Below are positions 7,220 to 16,928 of a DNA stretch of 64,000 bases, piece by piece (the first letter of the stretch is position 1; each line of letters starts with the position of its first letter). Position numbers and translations under genes: made by a program. The notes under the pieces are model-generated. The model had not been told where the DNA came from, did no database searches, and was given only the letters and a program-made list of their open reading frames with translations. Location: NCBI GenBank assembly GCA_946479745.1, contig CAMLGZ010000010.1:1-64000 (forward strand), given 5' to 3'. This stretch comes from an uncultured Pseudoxanthomonas sp. GTDB lineage: Bacteria; Pseudomonadota; Gammaproteobacteria; Xanthomonadales; Xanthomonadaceae.

Positions 7220-8632
7220 ATGCATCCGATCATCATTGCCTTGGCTTTGATCGTCGCCGGCTGGTTGGCGATGCTGCTTACCGCCACGGCAATCGACAAA
7301 CCCGACATCACGGTCATAGGCATGGCAGGTTTGCTGTGGCTCGGCGTCCTGGCCCTGGTCTGGAACCAGTGGGTGAGAAAACCGGCACGCTGGCTGGGGC
7401 GGGTGGCAGCAGTGGCGGTCCTGGTGATGCTGGCAGCGACGGTATATGCATGGACACAGCAGGTCGATGTGTTCGTCGAATACAGGCGCAATTGCCCGCC
7501 GCGGACCGGCACCTTCTGGAAGCTCGCGGGCGCATGGCTAGGTGGCGTTGCCGCCATCAATTATTCCTTGTTCGGCAGTCTGGTTGCAGGGACCGTCACC
7601 CGCCGCCTGCGCGACCTGCGCAATGCGCGTCATCTGCTGTGGTGGGGAGCGATTGCCTCCTGGAGTGCGCTTTGCACTCTCGTCTTCGTCCGAAATATCA
7701 CTGCGGACGTCGCCCTTCGTTCGTTCAAGGTGCTCGGAAACGGCACGGGAAAAGCGGTGTTCCTTTTTCTCGTGGTAGTGGGAACGATAGCTGCCGTGGT
7801 CTGGCTGGTGACCATTCCCGGACGCAAACGCGACAAGCAGGCGAAGGCGGACTACCTGGCGATCAGCGAGGAGCGAAGGCGGGAAATATCGGCAATTGCG
7901 GAACGCTATGCACGCAGCGTCGAACATTGCCTCTACTACCGGGAAATCGGTGCGGCCGGTTGGAACATCCGCAAGGCGCATGTCGGGGGCGGCGTCTTGA
8001 TGCCTGCAGGCGAACCGTGGCCGGTCGGCGATGAAGGCGAGCCGATGCTGTTCCTGCTGCAACTGCCGTTGCCCGATTTCTTGCCCGCGCCGTGGCCGGA
8101 CCGACGACTGGGGCTGTGGTTGTCGACCAGCGGTTTCGATGTGCAGGTGCGTAGTTATGCCGGCATCGACGATCTGGTGGAAAAATTGCCGCCGTCCGTG
8201 CCGGAGGATGCGCATTTCACACTTGTGTCGAAATCGGACCTGCTGCCGTTGACCTTGCCGGTGCCGCGGATGCAGGATGATGAGGCTGAAGGAGACGAGT
8301 TCTGCAATCAATTGTTGCAAGGCAGTGCGGAATTGAAAGCCGCACTGGATTCCGCGACTGCGCAACCGGGCGCCGTACTCGTAAAAATACTGAGCGGCGA
8401 TGCCAATGCGCATTACCTTGAGCCCGGCACCGGCATATGGGTTGGTGGGGAACCACAGCTGATCCAGAATCCGCATGATGCCGAGTGCGGAATCTGCGGG
8501 CAGCCAATGCGATTCCTGTTCTCGACCGGCGATTTCACCGAAGAAATGGCATTCGGTGATGTCGGCGTAGCCTATATCTATGGCTGCGATACCCATCCGC
8601 AGCATTGCCAAGGATTCGTGGATTGCCACTGA
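7220..8632 (+). CDS. Membrane protein with C-terminal DUF1963 (YwqG-like) domain
   Basis: 470 residues. The first 200 hold about six hydrophobic segments (residues 5-20, 32-46, 60-76, 97-120, 136-155 and 175-192); a basic stretch follows, then a soluble domain from about residue 225. That domain has WNIRKAHVGG, PMLFLLQLPL, VGGEPQLIQ and a terminal GDVGVAYIYGC...DCH pattern, matching DUF1963/YwqG; a CGICG pair precedes it. Function is unknown. The ATG at 7220 follows AGGGGAA. A soluble DUF1963 protein is also encoded at 21064-21999. Confidence 0.72.
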   Translation: MHPIIIALALIVAGWLAMLLTATAIDKPDITVIGMAGLLWLGVLALVWNQWVRKPARWLGRVAAVAVLVMLAATVYAWTQQVDVFVEYRRNCPPRTGTFWKLAGAWLGGVAAINYSLFGSLVAGTVTRRLRDLRNARHLLWWGAIASWSALCTLVFVRNITADVALRSFKVLGNGTGKAVFLFLVVVGTIAAVVWLVTIPGRKRDKQAKADYLAISEERRREISAIAERYARSVEHCLYYREIGAAGWNIRKAHVGGGVLMPAGEPWPVGDEGEPMLFLLQLPLPDFLPAPWPDRRLGLWLSTSGFDVQVRSYAGIDDLVEKLPPSVPEDAHFTLVSKSDLLPLTLPVPRMQDDEAEGDEFCNQLLQGSAELKAALDSATAQPGAVLVKILSGDANAHYLEPGTGIWVGGEPQLIQNPHDAECGICGQPMRFLFSTGDFTEEMAFGDVGVAYIYGCDTHPQHCQGFVDCH

Positions 8633-8640
8633 GCAGTAGC

Positions 8641-8754
8641 AAAAACGGGGTTGGAGCAAGTTCATGAATAAAAAATTCACTCCGAACCTGTTTTCGCCGC
8701 GTTTTCAGGTCATTCAATTCGTCCGTCCCCTTTGGTTTTTCGTCCCCTTTGGTT
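8641..8754. repeat. GGGGTC-type palindrome and 17-base tandem repeat
   Basis: 8641-8697 is an imperfect inverted repeat (AAAACGGGGTTGGAG against CTCCGAACCTGTTTT) of the same family as those near 399, 17004 and 20890. It is followed by two copies of CGTCCCCTTTGGTT at 8724 and 8741. Nothing else is seen between the two membrane protein genes. Confidence 0.5.
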
Positions 8755-8773
8755 CTTTAGTTTATGGGAGATC

Positions 8774-9241
8774 ATGGTGTCGACAATTAATGAGCGTCGG
8801 ATAGCTCCATTCTTGACCTGTGGCGTGATCTCCGCCGGTCTCACCAGCATCTCCCTGGCGGCGCGGAATCTGTACGTCGAGCCCGACCGGTCCATCCTTG
8901 TGCCAAGCCTTCTGGCTCTCGCAGGTTGTGGCTTGATCGCCTGGTTCGTCCGCAGTCGGGCCCAGGCTTGGCGTTACCTGTGGCTGGTAGTGGCCGGGCT
9001 CTCCATCGTCGCGGCATGGCAGGTATTCATGGGTTTTCTCGGAACCCCGTCGGAACTCATCCCGAGAACACGGAGCGAGAACGCGCCCGGACCTGCCCTG
9101 TTTGTGCTCCTCGGCGATATCTTCATGGGCACGCTCGGGCCAGCCATCCTGGGCCTTTTCGCTTGCGTCGCATTGCTGCTCGCGTGGCTGCTCGGCCGGC
9201 AAAAGTCTCATGGCGTGCGGCCTCGCTGGGCTGGGCGCTAA
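8774..9241 (+). CDS. Membrane protein of unknown function
   Basis: 155 residues with four hydrophobic segments (roughly residues 10-30, 40-58, 65-85 and 108-145), so an inner-membrane protein. I recognise no family. A GGGAG lies just upstream of the ATG at 8774. The gene is isolated: repeats lie before it and about 240 bases without a recognisable feature follow before the AraC regulator gene. Confidence 0.55.
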   Translation: MVSTINERRIAPFLTCGVISAGLTSISLAARNLYVEPDRSILVPSLLALAGCGLIAWFVRSRAQAWRYLWLVVAGLSIVAAWQVFMGFLGTPSELIPRTRSENAPGPALFVLLGDIFMGTLGPAILGLFACVALLLAWLLGRQKSHGVRPRWAGR

Positions 9242-9480
9242 CCACTCGTCCAACTGGCTGGAATGGCCCGAGGCCACCGATCCGGGAACCGCACAACTGT
9301 TGATCGCCCCCAGGCGCTGGTAGTCACTTGTGCAGCGGCTACTTCCGGTCAGGAGCGAGGCTTCAACACCTGAGGTAGCCGTGCCCCAGGCTGCAAGTCC
9401 ACCTCCCGATCATCCTGTATGCTCGGAAAACCTTCGTTCCCTCATTCGCGCTCCGAAGCTCCGGCCGTAGGGAGGATCAC

Positions 9481-10386
9481 ATGCAGCCGACCACAGGCGC
9501 CTACGGCGACGGCCTGGCGAAATACTTCCGGGCCGATGCCAGTTCGCATCTCGTCATCAGTGCCTTGAGGAAGTCGAAGCTTGCCGTGACGCGCATCCGG
9601 CATGACACACCGGGACACGGACTGACCTCGCCGCTTCCCGCAGAATCCGCATTTTCGGTGCTCCTGCAACTGAGGGACTCGCCCAAACGCGAACTTTTCA
9701 TTGGCGGGCGCTCCGTCCACCGCGGGGGCTATGGCGCGAGGACCACCAGTATCGTCGACCTGGAACAGGAGCCGACCGCCAATCTGCAGAGCCCCTTCGA
9801 CGTTCTGCACTTCTACGTATCGCGTACCGCGCTCGATGAAATCACCGACGAACAGGGCGCACCGAGAATCGCAACGCTTGCCTGCGAACGCGGCGCCTTC
9901 GATGCAACGGTTTGGCACCTGGGCCAAGCGCTCCTGCCTGCGCTTGAGCGCCCGGAAGAAATAGGCGAGATGTATGCCGACCATCTTCTGCAGGCAACGC
10001 ACACCTATTTCGCGGTTGCCTTCGGCGGCATGCGCCTGCCCGAGTACGGAAGGCGTGGTGCGCTGGCGCCTTGGCAGGTACGCTGCGCCACCGAACTGAT
10101 GATCGAGCGGATGAGCGAGGACATGTCGCTCGCCGAGCCGGCTGCAGCCTGCGGACTTTCGCCGAACTACTTCGCCCGCGCCTTCAAGCGGAGCATGGGC
10201 ATGCCGCCCCATCGCTGGATGCTGCTGCAGCGTGTGCTGCACGCCAAGTCGTTGCTGCGGGATGCCGGTCGATCCCTCAGCGACATCGCCGCTGCCTGCG
10301 GCTTCGCCGATCAAAGCCATTTCACCCGTGTCTTCACCGGCACCGTAGGCGCGAGCCCCGGCGCCTGGCGAAAGCAGGTCCTGTGA
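9481..10386 (+). CDS. AraC family transcriptional regulator
   Basis: 301 residues. The C-terminal 100 residues hold two helix-turn-helix motifs of AraC/XylS type: LAEPAAACGLSPNYFARAF followed by SDIAAACGFADQSHFTRVF (split at about residues 218-237 and 263-282). The N-terminal half is an effector domain without obvious sugar-binding features. The ATG at 9481 follows GGGAGGAT. Same strand as the hydrolase/isochorismatase/hydrolase genes that start about 100 bases downstream, so it probably regulates that set. Confidence 0.88.
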   Translation: MQPTTGAYGDGLAKYFRADASSHLVISALRKSKLAVTRIRHDTPGHGLTSPLPAESAFSVLLQLRDSPKRELFIGGRSVHRGGYGARTTSIVDLEQEPTANLQSPFDVLHFYVSRTALDEITDEQGAPRIATLACERGAFDATVWHLGQALLPALERPEEIGEMYADHLLQATHTYFAVAFGGMRLPEYGRRGALAPWQVRCATELMIERMSEDMSLAEPAAACGLSPNYFARAFKRSMGMPPHRWMLLQRVLHAKSLLRDAGRSLSDIAAACGFADQSHFTRVFTGTVGASPGAWRKQVL

Positions 10387-10487
10387 ACGCGGCGGCGGTT
10401 TTCGCAAAGACCCGATAGAAACCTTCAAGACCTTGCCGGTGCGGACGACCAGACTCGAAAGTGCAGCTTTCTTTTGAGGAAACGTCC

Positions 10488-11471
10488 ATGGGAGTGCATA
10501 GCCTGTTCCGGACCTGTGTGTGGGTCGCAGCATCGTTTTTCGCAGCCTTCCCGGCGCTAGCCGCCACGTCCGACTTCCCCGCCGGTTTCCGCACGCAGGA
10601 GATCCAAACCAACGGAACCACCCTGCATGTCCGCATTGGAGGAGCGGGGCCCGCCGTGGTGCTCATCCATGGGTACGGCGACACCGGCGACATGTGGGCG
10701 CCCCTGGCCGCGGATCTGATGCGCGACCACACCGTCGTCGCACCGGACTTGCGGGGAATGGGACTCTCGGCGATTGCAGCGGAAGGATTCACCAAGAAGA
10801 ACCAAGCCGAAGACATCGCCGGAGTGCTGGACGCATTGCGCATCGACCGCGCCGATGTCGTCGGTCATGATATCGGCAACATGGTCGCGTTTGCGTTCGC
10901 CCAGGCCCACCAGGCCCGCACCACGCGTCTGGTGATGATGGATGCGCCGGTGCCCGGGATCGGCCCGTGGGACGAAATTCTCAAGAACCCGCTGCTTTGG
11001 CATTTCCGTTTCGGCGGGCCCGACATGGAACGTCTGGTGGCCGGGCGCGAGCGCATCTATCTGGACCGGTTCTGGAACGAGTTTTCCGCCAATCCAGTGC
11101 GTTTCCCGGAGGGAGCGCGCCGTCACTACGCGGCGCTCTACGCGCGGCCGGGCCGCATGCACGCGGGCTTCCTGCAGTTCGCGGCTTTCGACCAGGACGC
11201 GATCGACAACCGGGCGGGGTTGACGGCTGGGCGCCTGCAAATGCCCCTGCTCGCCGTCGGCGGCGACCATTCCTTCGGATCGACCATGGCCTTCGTGATG
11301 CGTTTTGCCGCCGACGACGTGCACGAGGTGGTGATCTCCGATGCCGGGCATTGGCTGATGGAAGAGCAGCCGCAAATGACGGTCGCGGCAATCCGCGCCT
11401 TCCTTGACGCGGATGCGAAGCTCGCGCAAGCCCGTCTGACGTCTTCTGAAGTCGGCATGCAAGGGGAGTAG
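10488..11471 (+). CDS. Exported alpha/beta hydrolase, epoxide hydrolase/dehalogenase-like
   Basis: 327 residues. A signal peptide is evident (hydrophobic core, cleavage near AALAA at about residue 22). The oxyanion region is VVLIHGYGDTGDMW, followed by DLRGMGLS; the nucleophile elbow reads VGHDIGN, with aspartate instead of serine, as in epoxide hydrolases and haloalkane dehalogenases. The catalytic histidine is in DAGHWLMEEQP. The enzyme likely acts in the periplasm on an epoxide, ester or halide; substrate unknown. The ATG at 10488 follows GAGGAAA. Only 2 bases separate it from the next gene, so they form an operon. Confidence 0.87.
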   Translation: MGVHSLFRTCVWVAASFFAAFPALAATSDFPAGFRTQEIQTNGTTLHVRIGGAGPAVVLIHGYGDTGDMWAPLAADLMRDHTVVAPDLRGMGLSAIAAEGFTKKNQAEDIAGVLDALRIDRADVVGHDIGNMVAFAFAQAHQARTTRLVMMDAPVPGIGPWDEILKNPLLWHFRFGGPDMERLVAGRERIYLDRFWNEFSANPVRFPEGARRHYAALYARPGRMHAGFLQFAAFDQDAIDNRAGLTAGRLQMPLLAVGGDHSFGSTMAFVMRFAADDVHEVVISDAGHWLMEEQPQMTVAAIRAFLDADAKLAQARLTSSEVGMQGE

Positions 11472-11473
11472 CC

Positions 11474-12085
11474 ATGGCGTCGTACGCAACGATCCGCGAT
11501 CCGCTTACCGATCGCCTGCTCACGCCCCAGAATGCCGCGCTGGTGATCATCGACTTCCAACCTGTGCAGGTCTCATCGATCCAGTCCCGTCCGAAACGCG
11601 AGCTGGTCGCCAACATCACCGCACTCGCCCGTATAGGCAAGCTCTACGAATTACCGGTCGTGCTGTCCACGGTGAACGTGAAGACCGGGCGCAATCAGCC
11701 GACCATCCACCAGATCGTGGACGTGCTGCCTCATATCCATCCCATCGATCGCACCTCCATCAATGCATGGGAGGACGACGACTTCGTGCGGGCCGTAAAA
11801 GCTACCGGGCGAAGGAAGCTCATCATGGCCGCGTTGTGGACTGAAGTCTGTCTGGTCCACCCGGCGCTCGATGCCATCGACGAAGGTTTCGAGGTCTACC
11901 CGGTCATCGATTGCGTCGGCGGAACATCGCCCGAAGCGCATGCGCTTGGCGTTCAACGCCTCGTCCAGGCCGGCGCCAAGCCGGTGGGATGGGTGCAGTT
12001 GATCTGCGAACTGCAACGCGATTGGAACCGCGAGAAAACGACGCCGGGATTCGCCGATATTCTTTTCGCGGTCGAAGGCCATTGA
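11474..12085 (+). CDS. Isochorismatase-like cysteine hydrolase (YcaC-type)
   Basis: 203 residues. AALVIIDFQ near residue 20 supplies the family aspartate; KLIMAALWTEVCLVHPAL near residue 115 supplies the nucleophilic cysteine of isochorismatase-fold hydrolases. The C-terminal DCVGGTS and QAGAKPV segments resemble YcaC. Cytosolic and probably oligomeric; substrate unknown. It starts 2 bases after the preceding hydrolase gene and shares its transcription unit. Confidence 0.88.
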   Translation: MASYATIRDPLTDRLLTPQNAALVIIDFQPVQVSSIQSRPKRELVANITALARIGKLYELPVVLSTVNVKTGRNQPTIHQIVDVLPHIHPIDRTSINAWEDDDFVRAVKATGRRKLIMAALWTEVCLVHPALDAIDEGFEVYPVIDCVGGTSPEAHALGVQRLVQAGAKPVGWVQLICELQRDWNREKTTPGFADILFAVEGH

Positions 12086-12232
12086 TCCGGCACGGGCGGG
12101 AGACCTATATTCAACGCGGTAGAACGCGCGATCCAAGCCGGCGCCGGACGCTTGCCCGGTCTGAGCGCCGGTCGCCCTTTGCGCCGTCGTCGCCCTTTGC
12201 CGCGCCTTCCACGGAGAGAAAGGAAAATGATC

Positions 12233-13003
12233 ATGCCCAAGCTGACTGTCATGCTCGCCATCGCCGGTGCGTTGTTCTCCGGCTTGGCATTTGCGCAATC
12301 CCCCACCAGGCCCACGGTGGTGCTTGTCCACGGCGCGTTCGCCGACTCGTCCAGCTGGAACGGCGTCGTCGGAATCCTCGAGAAAGACGGCTACCGCGTG
12401 GTCGCTGCAGCCAACCCCCTTCGCAGCGTTTCTGGCGATGCCGCTTACGTCTCCTCCCTCATCGACAGCATCGAGGGCCCCGTCGTCCTCGTTGGCCATT
12501 CCTACGGCGGACAGGTGATCACCACGGCCGCGAACGGCAATGAAAACGTCAAGTCGCTCGTCTATGTGGCGGCGTTCGCGCCGGATGCCGGAGAAGCGGC
12601 GGCCGAACTTGCCGGCAAGTTCCCGGGCAGCACCCTGGGCCAGGCCCTTGCGCCGCCGGTGAAACTCACGGGCGGCGGAGTCGACCTGTATATGGACAAA
12701 GGGAAGTTCCAGCAGCAGTTCGCCCACGACGTGCCCGTCGCGGAAGCGGCCCTGATGGCGGTCGGACAGCGCCCGATCACGGAAGATGCGCTGAAGGAAA
12801 AGTCGGGTGAACCCGCCTGGAAGAAGCTGCCTTCGTGGTTCGTCTACGGCGACGGCGACAGGAACATTCCGGCTGAGGCTTTGGGCTTTATGGCGGAACG
12901 CGCCGGCTCGCGGCACACCGTCGTGGTCAAGGACGCTTCGCACGTCGTAATGGTTTCTCATCCCGGTGAAGTGGCTGCCTTGATCGAAGAGGCGGCGAAG
13001 TAA
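12233..13003 (+). CDS. Exported alpha/beta hydrolase (serine esterase type)
   Basis: 256 residues from the ATG at 12233, which sits 8 bases after AAGGA; an ATG two codons earlier is possible. A signal peptide ends near AFAQ (about residue 21). VVLVHGAFADSSSW gives the oxyanion hole, VVLVGHSYGGQV the serine nucleophile (about residue 85), and DASHVVMVSHP the histidine. This resembles the short EstA/YpFF-like hydrolases often annotated as pimeloyl-ACP methyl ester carboxylesterase-like. Third enzyme gene in the AraC-led set; 147 bases separate it from the isochorismatase gene. Confidence 0.87.
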   Translation: MPKLTVMLAIAGALFSGLAFAQSPTRPTVVLVHGAFADSSSWNGVVGILEKDGYRVVAAANPLRSVSGDAAYVSSLIDSIEGPVVLVGHSYGGQVITTAANGNENVKSLVYVAAFAPDAGEAAAELAGKFPGSTLGQALAPPVKLTGGGVDLYMDKGKFQQQFAHDVPVAEAALMAVGQRPITEDALKEKSGEPAWKKLPSWFVYGDGDRNIPAEALGFMAERAGSRHTVVVKDASHVVMVSHPGEVAALIEEAAK

Positions 13004-13045
13004 CCGTTAAATGGCAATGGCATTGTGACAGCCGGCGATGGATCT

Positions 13046-13657
13046 CTAGTCCTGCTTTGTGTATTCAAGGCGAACGGCCAAAGCTTCTTTGCCGTCATGG
13101 CGTTCGTAGAAGTCGTAGGTGAAGCGATCGGCATCCAGAACCTTCAGCTCCGCACGCAAGGGGACTGCCTTGCTGGCGGCGGGGCCTGGCAGCGTCCCCA
13201 GGAACGTATAGGTGTGCGAAGCGGCGTCGTAGTCGCCGTAGGCGAGGATCAGGCCGGTGAAATTGACGTCCATCCAACTGCTGTAATACCGGCCAGCCAT
13301 ATTGTCGTAACCAATGTAGCCGAGCGCCTCGAACGCCTTGTCAGGCGAGTCGATCCGGAGATCCTGGCGCAGGTGGCGTCCTCCCAGCACCATCGCATAG
13401 GTCGCGCTCCCGGCATCGATTTTGGGGGCAGGGTTGCCGGTGGTCCAAAAAGACTGCGTAACCTTCCAGGTGCCGACCAATTCAGCAAGCCGCCGATGCT
13501 GCGGGCCGACAATCCCGGCCTTCTCGAACGCCGCGGCGCTTTCATCGGCTGCCGTGGTGGTTGTCTTCGCTGGCGTAGGAGATACGGCTTGCGCCTGCCA
13601 GGCGGCCAGCGTGAGAAGCAGCGCAATCAGTGAAGTCGATTTCGCAAGGGAACGCAT
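13046..13657 (-). CDS. Exported DUF1579-like protein
   Basis: 203 residues from the ATG at 13657, giving a signal peptide (MRSLAKSTSLIALLLTLAAW, cleavage near AQA). The mature part has HRRLAELVGTWKV, a variable strand, then GGRHLRQDL, GYIGYDNMAGRYYSSWMD and a terminal beta-rich part, matching DUF1579 (lipocalin-like fold, unknown function). Likely periplasmic. Convergent with the hydrolase operon (43 bases between stop codons). Confidence 0.78.
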   Translation of the reverse strand: MRSLAKSTSLIALLLTLAAWQAQAVSPTPAKTTTTAADESAAAFEKAGIVGPQHRRLAELVGTWKVTQSFWTTGNPAPKIDAGSATYAMVLGGRHLRQDLRIDSPDKAFEALGYIGYDNMAGRYYSSWMDVNFTGLILAYGDYDAASHTYTFLGTLPGPAASKAVPLRAELKVLDADRFTYDFYERHDGKEALAVRLEYTKQD

Positions 13658-13780
13658 GAGGAGTGGCCTTGGGCAGAGGAAAGGCCGAGCATGAGCGGGC
13701 GTCCGCGGCCGATCAATAACGTCCGAGGTCATCGAAGGAATGCTTCGCGGACCATCCCAACGCGCGCAGGGCGATTCGAG

Positions 13781-14608
13781 TCAAGGCGGCGCGCTCGCCA
13801 ATCGGGCGCAGACGGCGGCCGTATGATCGTCCGCCGGAAATGCGCATTCGATTCGCAACTCATCCAGGGTCAGATCGCGCGGCATGGAGAAGGTCGTAAT
13901 GGTCTCGAAGAACCGGAGCTCGCCTTCAACGCTGTGGAAGGCGAGCGTCAGAACGGGAGCAGGCCCATTGATCAGATCCCGTCGTCTCCAATGCTCCGGA
14001 ACATCGGGGTATTGGAACAGTTCGGACACCAGGTTGCGGAGCACCGTATCGGTGGGCGAGGCGGCCAGCTGTTCCTGGGCGTGACGGATGAATTTTTCCG
14101 CAACTTCGGCCCAATTGATGATGACGGAGCGAAAATCCTCCGGATCGAATACTTGGTGCAGCAGGTTGGTATGCCGGCTGCTACGGCCGTTCATCAGAAG
14201 GCCGTTGATTCGCGTCGCCGCCTGGTTGGCCTTGAGCACGTTCCAGTGCCGATCGAGCACGAATGCCGGATAGGGCTCCTGATGCGCGATGATCAGATCG
14301 ATCGCCTGCCGCATCCGCTCGAGTGCCGGCGTTGAAAGCGCATTTTCCGGGAATTCCGGAGCGTAGCCACCTGCAATCATGAGTGCGTTGCGCTCGCGAA
14401 GAGGCATCTCCAGGGCATTGGCCAGCTGGGAAATGGCCTCGCGACTCGGTTGCGACTTGCCTGTCTCGACGTAGCTGAGGTGCCGGGCGGACATCCCCGC
14501 TTCCTCAGCAAGAGCAAGCTGACTCATGCGCCGTGCGGTGCGCCACTCACGCAACAAGGCACCGAGTGGCGTATACGGCAACGCACCTGCATCTGCCTGA
14601 AAGGTCAT
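13781..14608 (-). CDS. XRE family regulator with MmyB-like ligand-binding domain
   Basis: 275 residues from the ATG at 14608. The N-terminal helix-turn-helix (about residues 15-75) has LREWRTARRMSQLALAEEAG, then SARHLSYVETGKSQPSRE; the rest matches the MmyB-like domain (PAFVLDRHWNVLKANQAA, LLMNGRSS, NLLHQVFDPEDFR). Such regulators commonly sit beside short-chain oxidoreductase genes and repress them. The NmrA-type oxidoreductase gene is directly upstream on the same strand, 274 bases away. Confidence 0.88.
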   Translation of the reverse strand: MTFQADAGALPYTPLGALLREWRTARRMSQLALAEEAGMSARHLSYVETGKSQPSREAISQLANALEMPLRERNALMIAGGYAPEFPENALSTPALERMRQAIDLIIAHQEPYPAFVLDRHWNVLKANQAATRINGLLMNGRSSRHTNLLHQVFDPEDFRSVIINWAEVAEKFIRHAQEQLAASPTDTVLRNLVSELFQYPDVPEHWRRRDLINGPAPVLTLAFHSVEGELRFFETITTFSMPRDLTLDELRIECAFPADDHTAAVCARLASAPP

Positions 14609-14882
14609 GGTTGCGTTTTCATCATGCTGCTGAAGGAATCTGGCCGCTGCCGGCAGAATACGACAACTCCATGGCGATCCTGGATGGGTAATCGTCGGGT
14701 ATTGTTGCACGGCATTCCCGAACGCAGGATGCCATCCGGTTGACGCCGGCCAGTTGATGCTCGACCGCGGTCTCGGCAGCAGCGCGACTTCTTCGCTCAT
14801 CCAGGGAAGGCCCGAACTCGTCCTGGCTACGGAATCCGGTATTGATCCCGACCGAACACGAGGAAACAAGGGAGCTGCAGTA

Positions 14883-15848
14883 TCAAGACGCAAACGTCCG
14901 CAGATCGCCTCTCCAATCCGTGCGTCTTAGAAACATCTCCCAGCTCAATGCGCCGGCGTCGATGTCACGACTCCACGTCAAGTCGCGTTCGGGTGCGTAG
15001 TAGCCATACTCGACGGCGTATTCCACCATTCCAATCAGTTCGCGCACCAAAGGCTCATCGGCGGCGAAGCCGGGGAAATGATGCAGCAGTTCTTCGCGTG
15101 AGTACGCGGATGCGTAGCGGGCCGGCTGACCAGTGACCCGCACAAACGTATCCACCATTTCCCGCGCCGTCAGGATCTCACCGATTACCGGCAACGTCTT
15201 GCTCGCGTACTTTTCCGGATGATCGAAGATCTCGCGTACTGCAGGGCCGGCGGCGGTGAGCGGGTCACAGAACGGCATGGGTACGTCGGGTGGCAGATAG
15301 ATGGCGAACGTGAGGCCATCATTTCCACGTTGTGGAACGTAATATTCGAGAAAGTTTGTGTAGAAGAAGGCGAGCTGGACGAACGAACTGCGGACAGGCA
15401 GGTCGCGGATGTAGTCTTCTATCCTCGCTTTGTCGGTGAAATGCGGCGCCCATTTCGTGCCACCTGTCCGGGCTTCCACGTTCTCAAGACTGCTGAAGAC
15501 AACCTGTTGAACGCCGGCCGCCACCGCCGCGTCGGCCATTTCCCGGCCTATCGCGAACTCGGTGTCGGCAGGCGGCACCCGCACGATGGGCGGGGTCATC
15601 AGGAACGCTCCAGCCGAGCCCTGCATGGCGACGGTCAACTCCGCCTGCATCCCGGCTTGAAGAGGGGCAACCACAATCTCGGCGCCTTTGCGCGACAAAC
15701 TCTGCGCCGCCTGGCTGTCGTGTCGTCGCGTCAATGCGCGCACGCGGTAGCGTCCGCTATCGAGCAGCGACTCCGCCACGCTGCGGCCTTGCTTACTCGC
15801 GGCGCCGACGACGGTGATCAGGGGTTTGGAAGAAGCGATTTGCGTCAT
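14883..15848 (-). CDS. NmrA family NAD(P)-binding oxidoreductase
   Basis: 321 residues. The N-terminus ITVVGAASKQGRSVAESLL is a Rossmann dinucleotide-binding GxxxxxG motif in NmrA-like form (NmrA/atypical SDR); RALTRR follows the second strand, which favours NADPH. VVFSSLENVEAR and a long C-terminal substrate domain follow. Members are atypical short-chain dehydrogenases or redox sensors in the cytosol. Divergent from the LysR gene at 15965, with 116 bases between, so LysR control is likely. Confidence 0.85.
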   Translation of the reverse strand: MTQIASSKPLITVVGAASKQGRSVAESLLDSGRYRVRALTRRHDSQAAQSLSRKGAEIVVAPLQAGMQAELTVAMQGSAGAFLMTPPIVRVPPADTEFAIGREMADAAVAAGVQQVVFSSLENVEARTGGTKWAPHFTDKARIEDYIRDLPVRSSFVQLAFFYTNFLEYYVPQRGNDGLTFAIYLPPDVPMPFCDPLTAAGPAVREIFDHPEKYASKTLPVIGEILTAREMVDTFVRVTGQPARYASAYSREELLHHFPGFAADEPLVRELIGMVEYAVEYGYYAPERDLTWSRDIDAGALSWEMFLRRTDWRGDLRTFAS

Positions 15849-15901
15849 GGGAGAGTCTCTGAAAGTGAAGGGCCAGCCCCGTGTCGGGGCTTGTTCAGGC
15901 C

Positions 15902-15944
15902 GATATATTCCGCTGCCTCTTGGTATCTGGCAAATAGATATATT
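15902..15944. promoter_or_regulatory. Candidate operator between NmrA and LysR genes
   Basis: GATATATT occurs at 15902-15909 and again at 15937-15944, exactly 35 bases apart, in the 116-base divergent intergenic region; the second copy sits in the imperfect palindrome AAATAGATATATTTT. The position and spacing suit LysR-type binding, but this is inference only. Confidence 0.3.
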
Positions 15945-15964
15945 TTGTCGCTACAATCCAACTC

Positions 15965-16870
15965 ATGGATACCAAGCGTCTGGATCTCAACCTGCTCATC
16001 ACGCTGGAGACGCTGCTGGTGGAGCGGAGCGTGACCAAGGCTGCGTACCGCTTGCATCTGAGTCAGCCTGCCGTTAGTTCCCAGCTGGCGCGTCTGAGGC
16101 AAGTATTCGACGATCCGCTACTCATTCCGGCACAACGAGGGATGACGCCTACGGCAAAGGCGGTCGAGCTGATCGACCCGCTTCGACAGGCCCTTGATCA
16201 AGTCCGCTCCACTTTGTCGACGCATCGGAATTTCGACCCGGCAACGGCCGAGCTGACGTTCTCGGTCGCGTGCACGGATTACCTCCAGGCCGCAGTGGTC
16301 ATACCTTTCATCAAGGCGCTGCGCCAGCGGGCCCCCAAGGTTCGCATTGCGGTTCGGTACCTCGATCTGCGCGAGTTGGAAGCGCAGATGGCGCGGGGCG
16401 AGGTCGACCTGGCGCTCATGACGCCGCAGGTGGCGCCTCCAAGTCTGAGAACGAGACATCTGTTCGACGAACGTTATGTGCTTATTGGCCGGCGCAATCA
16501 CCCGCAGCTACGCAAGGGCATGTCGGTAGAGCAGTTTGTGCGGCTCGATCATGTCGTGGTTTCCCTTAGCGGCGGCACCTTCGAGACCCCGGTGGACGAC
16601 GTTCTGGCCGCCCTTGGACATCAGCGCAATGTCGTTGTGTCGGCGGCTTCGTTCATGCTGATTCCAGAGCTTGTAGCGCAGTCGGATTTCGTGGCGCTCG
16701 TTCCGGAGCGGCTGGTTCACGAGCGACGGCGGAACATCGAGCGGTTCGAATGTCCGTTCCCTGTGGAAGGGTTCGCCGTTGCCATGGTCTGGCACGAACG
16801 CAGTCACGGGCACAGCGGACTGCGTTGGATTCGGGAAGCTCTGGTCTCCATGCTCGGCGAGCGGCAATGA
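15965..16870 (+). CDS. LysR family transcriptional regulator (NodD/LinR-like)
   Basis: 301 residues. It starts MDTKRLDLNLLITLETLLVE, then RSVTKAAYRLHLSQPAVSSQLARLR, the N-terminal HTH of the NodD/PcpR-like LysR branch; the effector domain has FSVACTDYLQAAVVIPFI, EVDLALMTP and HPQLRKG. No strong ribosome binding site is seen. Divergent from the NmrA gene, which it probably regulates in response to an aromatic or halogenated compound; the ligand is unknown. Confidence 0.9.
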   Translation: MDTKRLDLNLLITLETLLVERSVTKAAYRLHLSQPAVSSQLARLRQVFDDPLLIPAQRGMTPTAKAVELIDPLRQALDQVRSTLSTHRNFDPATAELTFSVACTDYLQAAVVIPFIKALRQRAPKVRIAVRYLDLRELEAQMARGEVDLALMTPQVAPPSLRTRHLFDERYVLIGRRNHPQLRKGMSVEQFVRLDHVVVSLSGGTFETPVDDVLAALGHQRNVVVSAASFMLIPELVAQSDFVALVPERLVHERRRNIERFECPFPVEGFAVAMVWHERSHGHSGLRWIREALVSMLGERQ

Positions 16871-16928
16871 TCGCAACGCGCGCAAGGCGGGTTGAAGCCG
16901 CTTCAATGGCATGGCATCCGTGCATTCA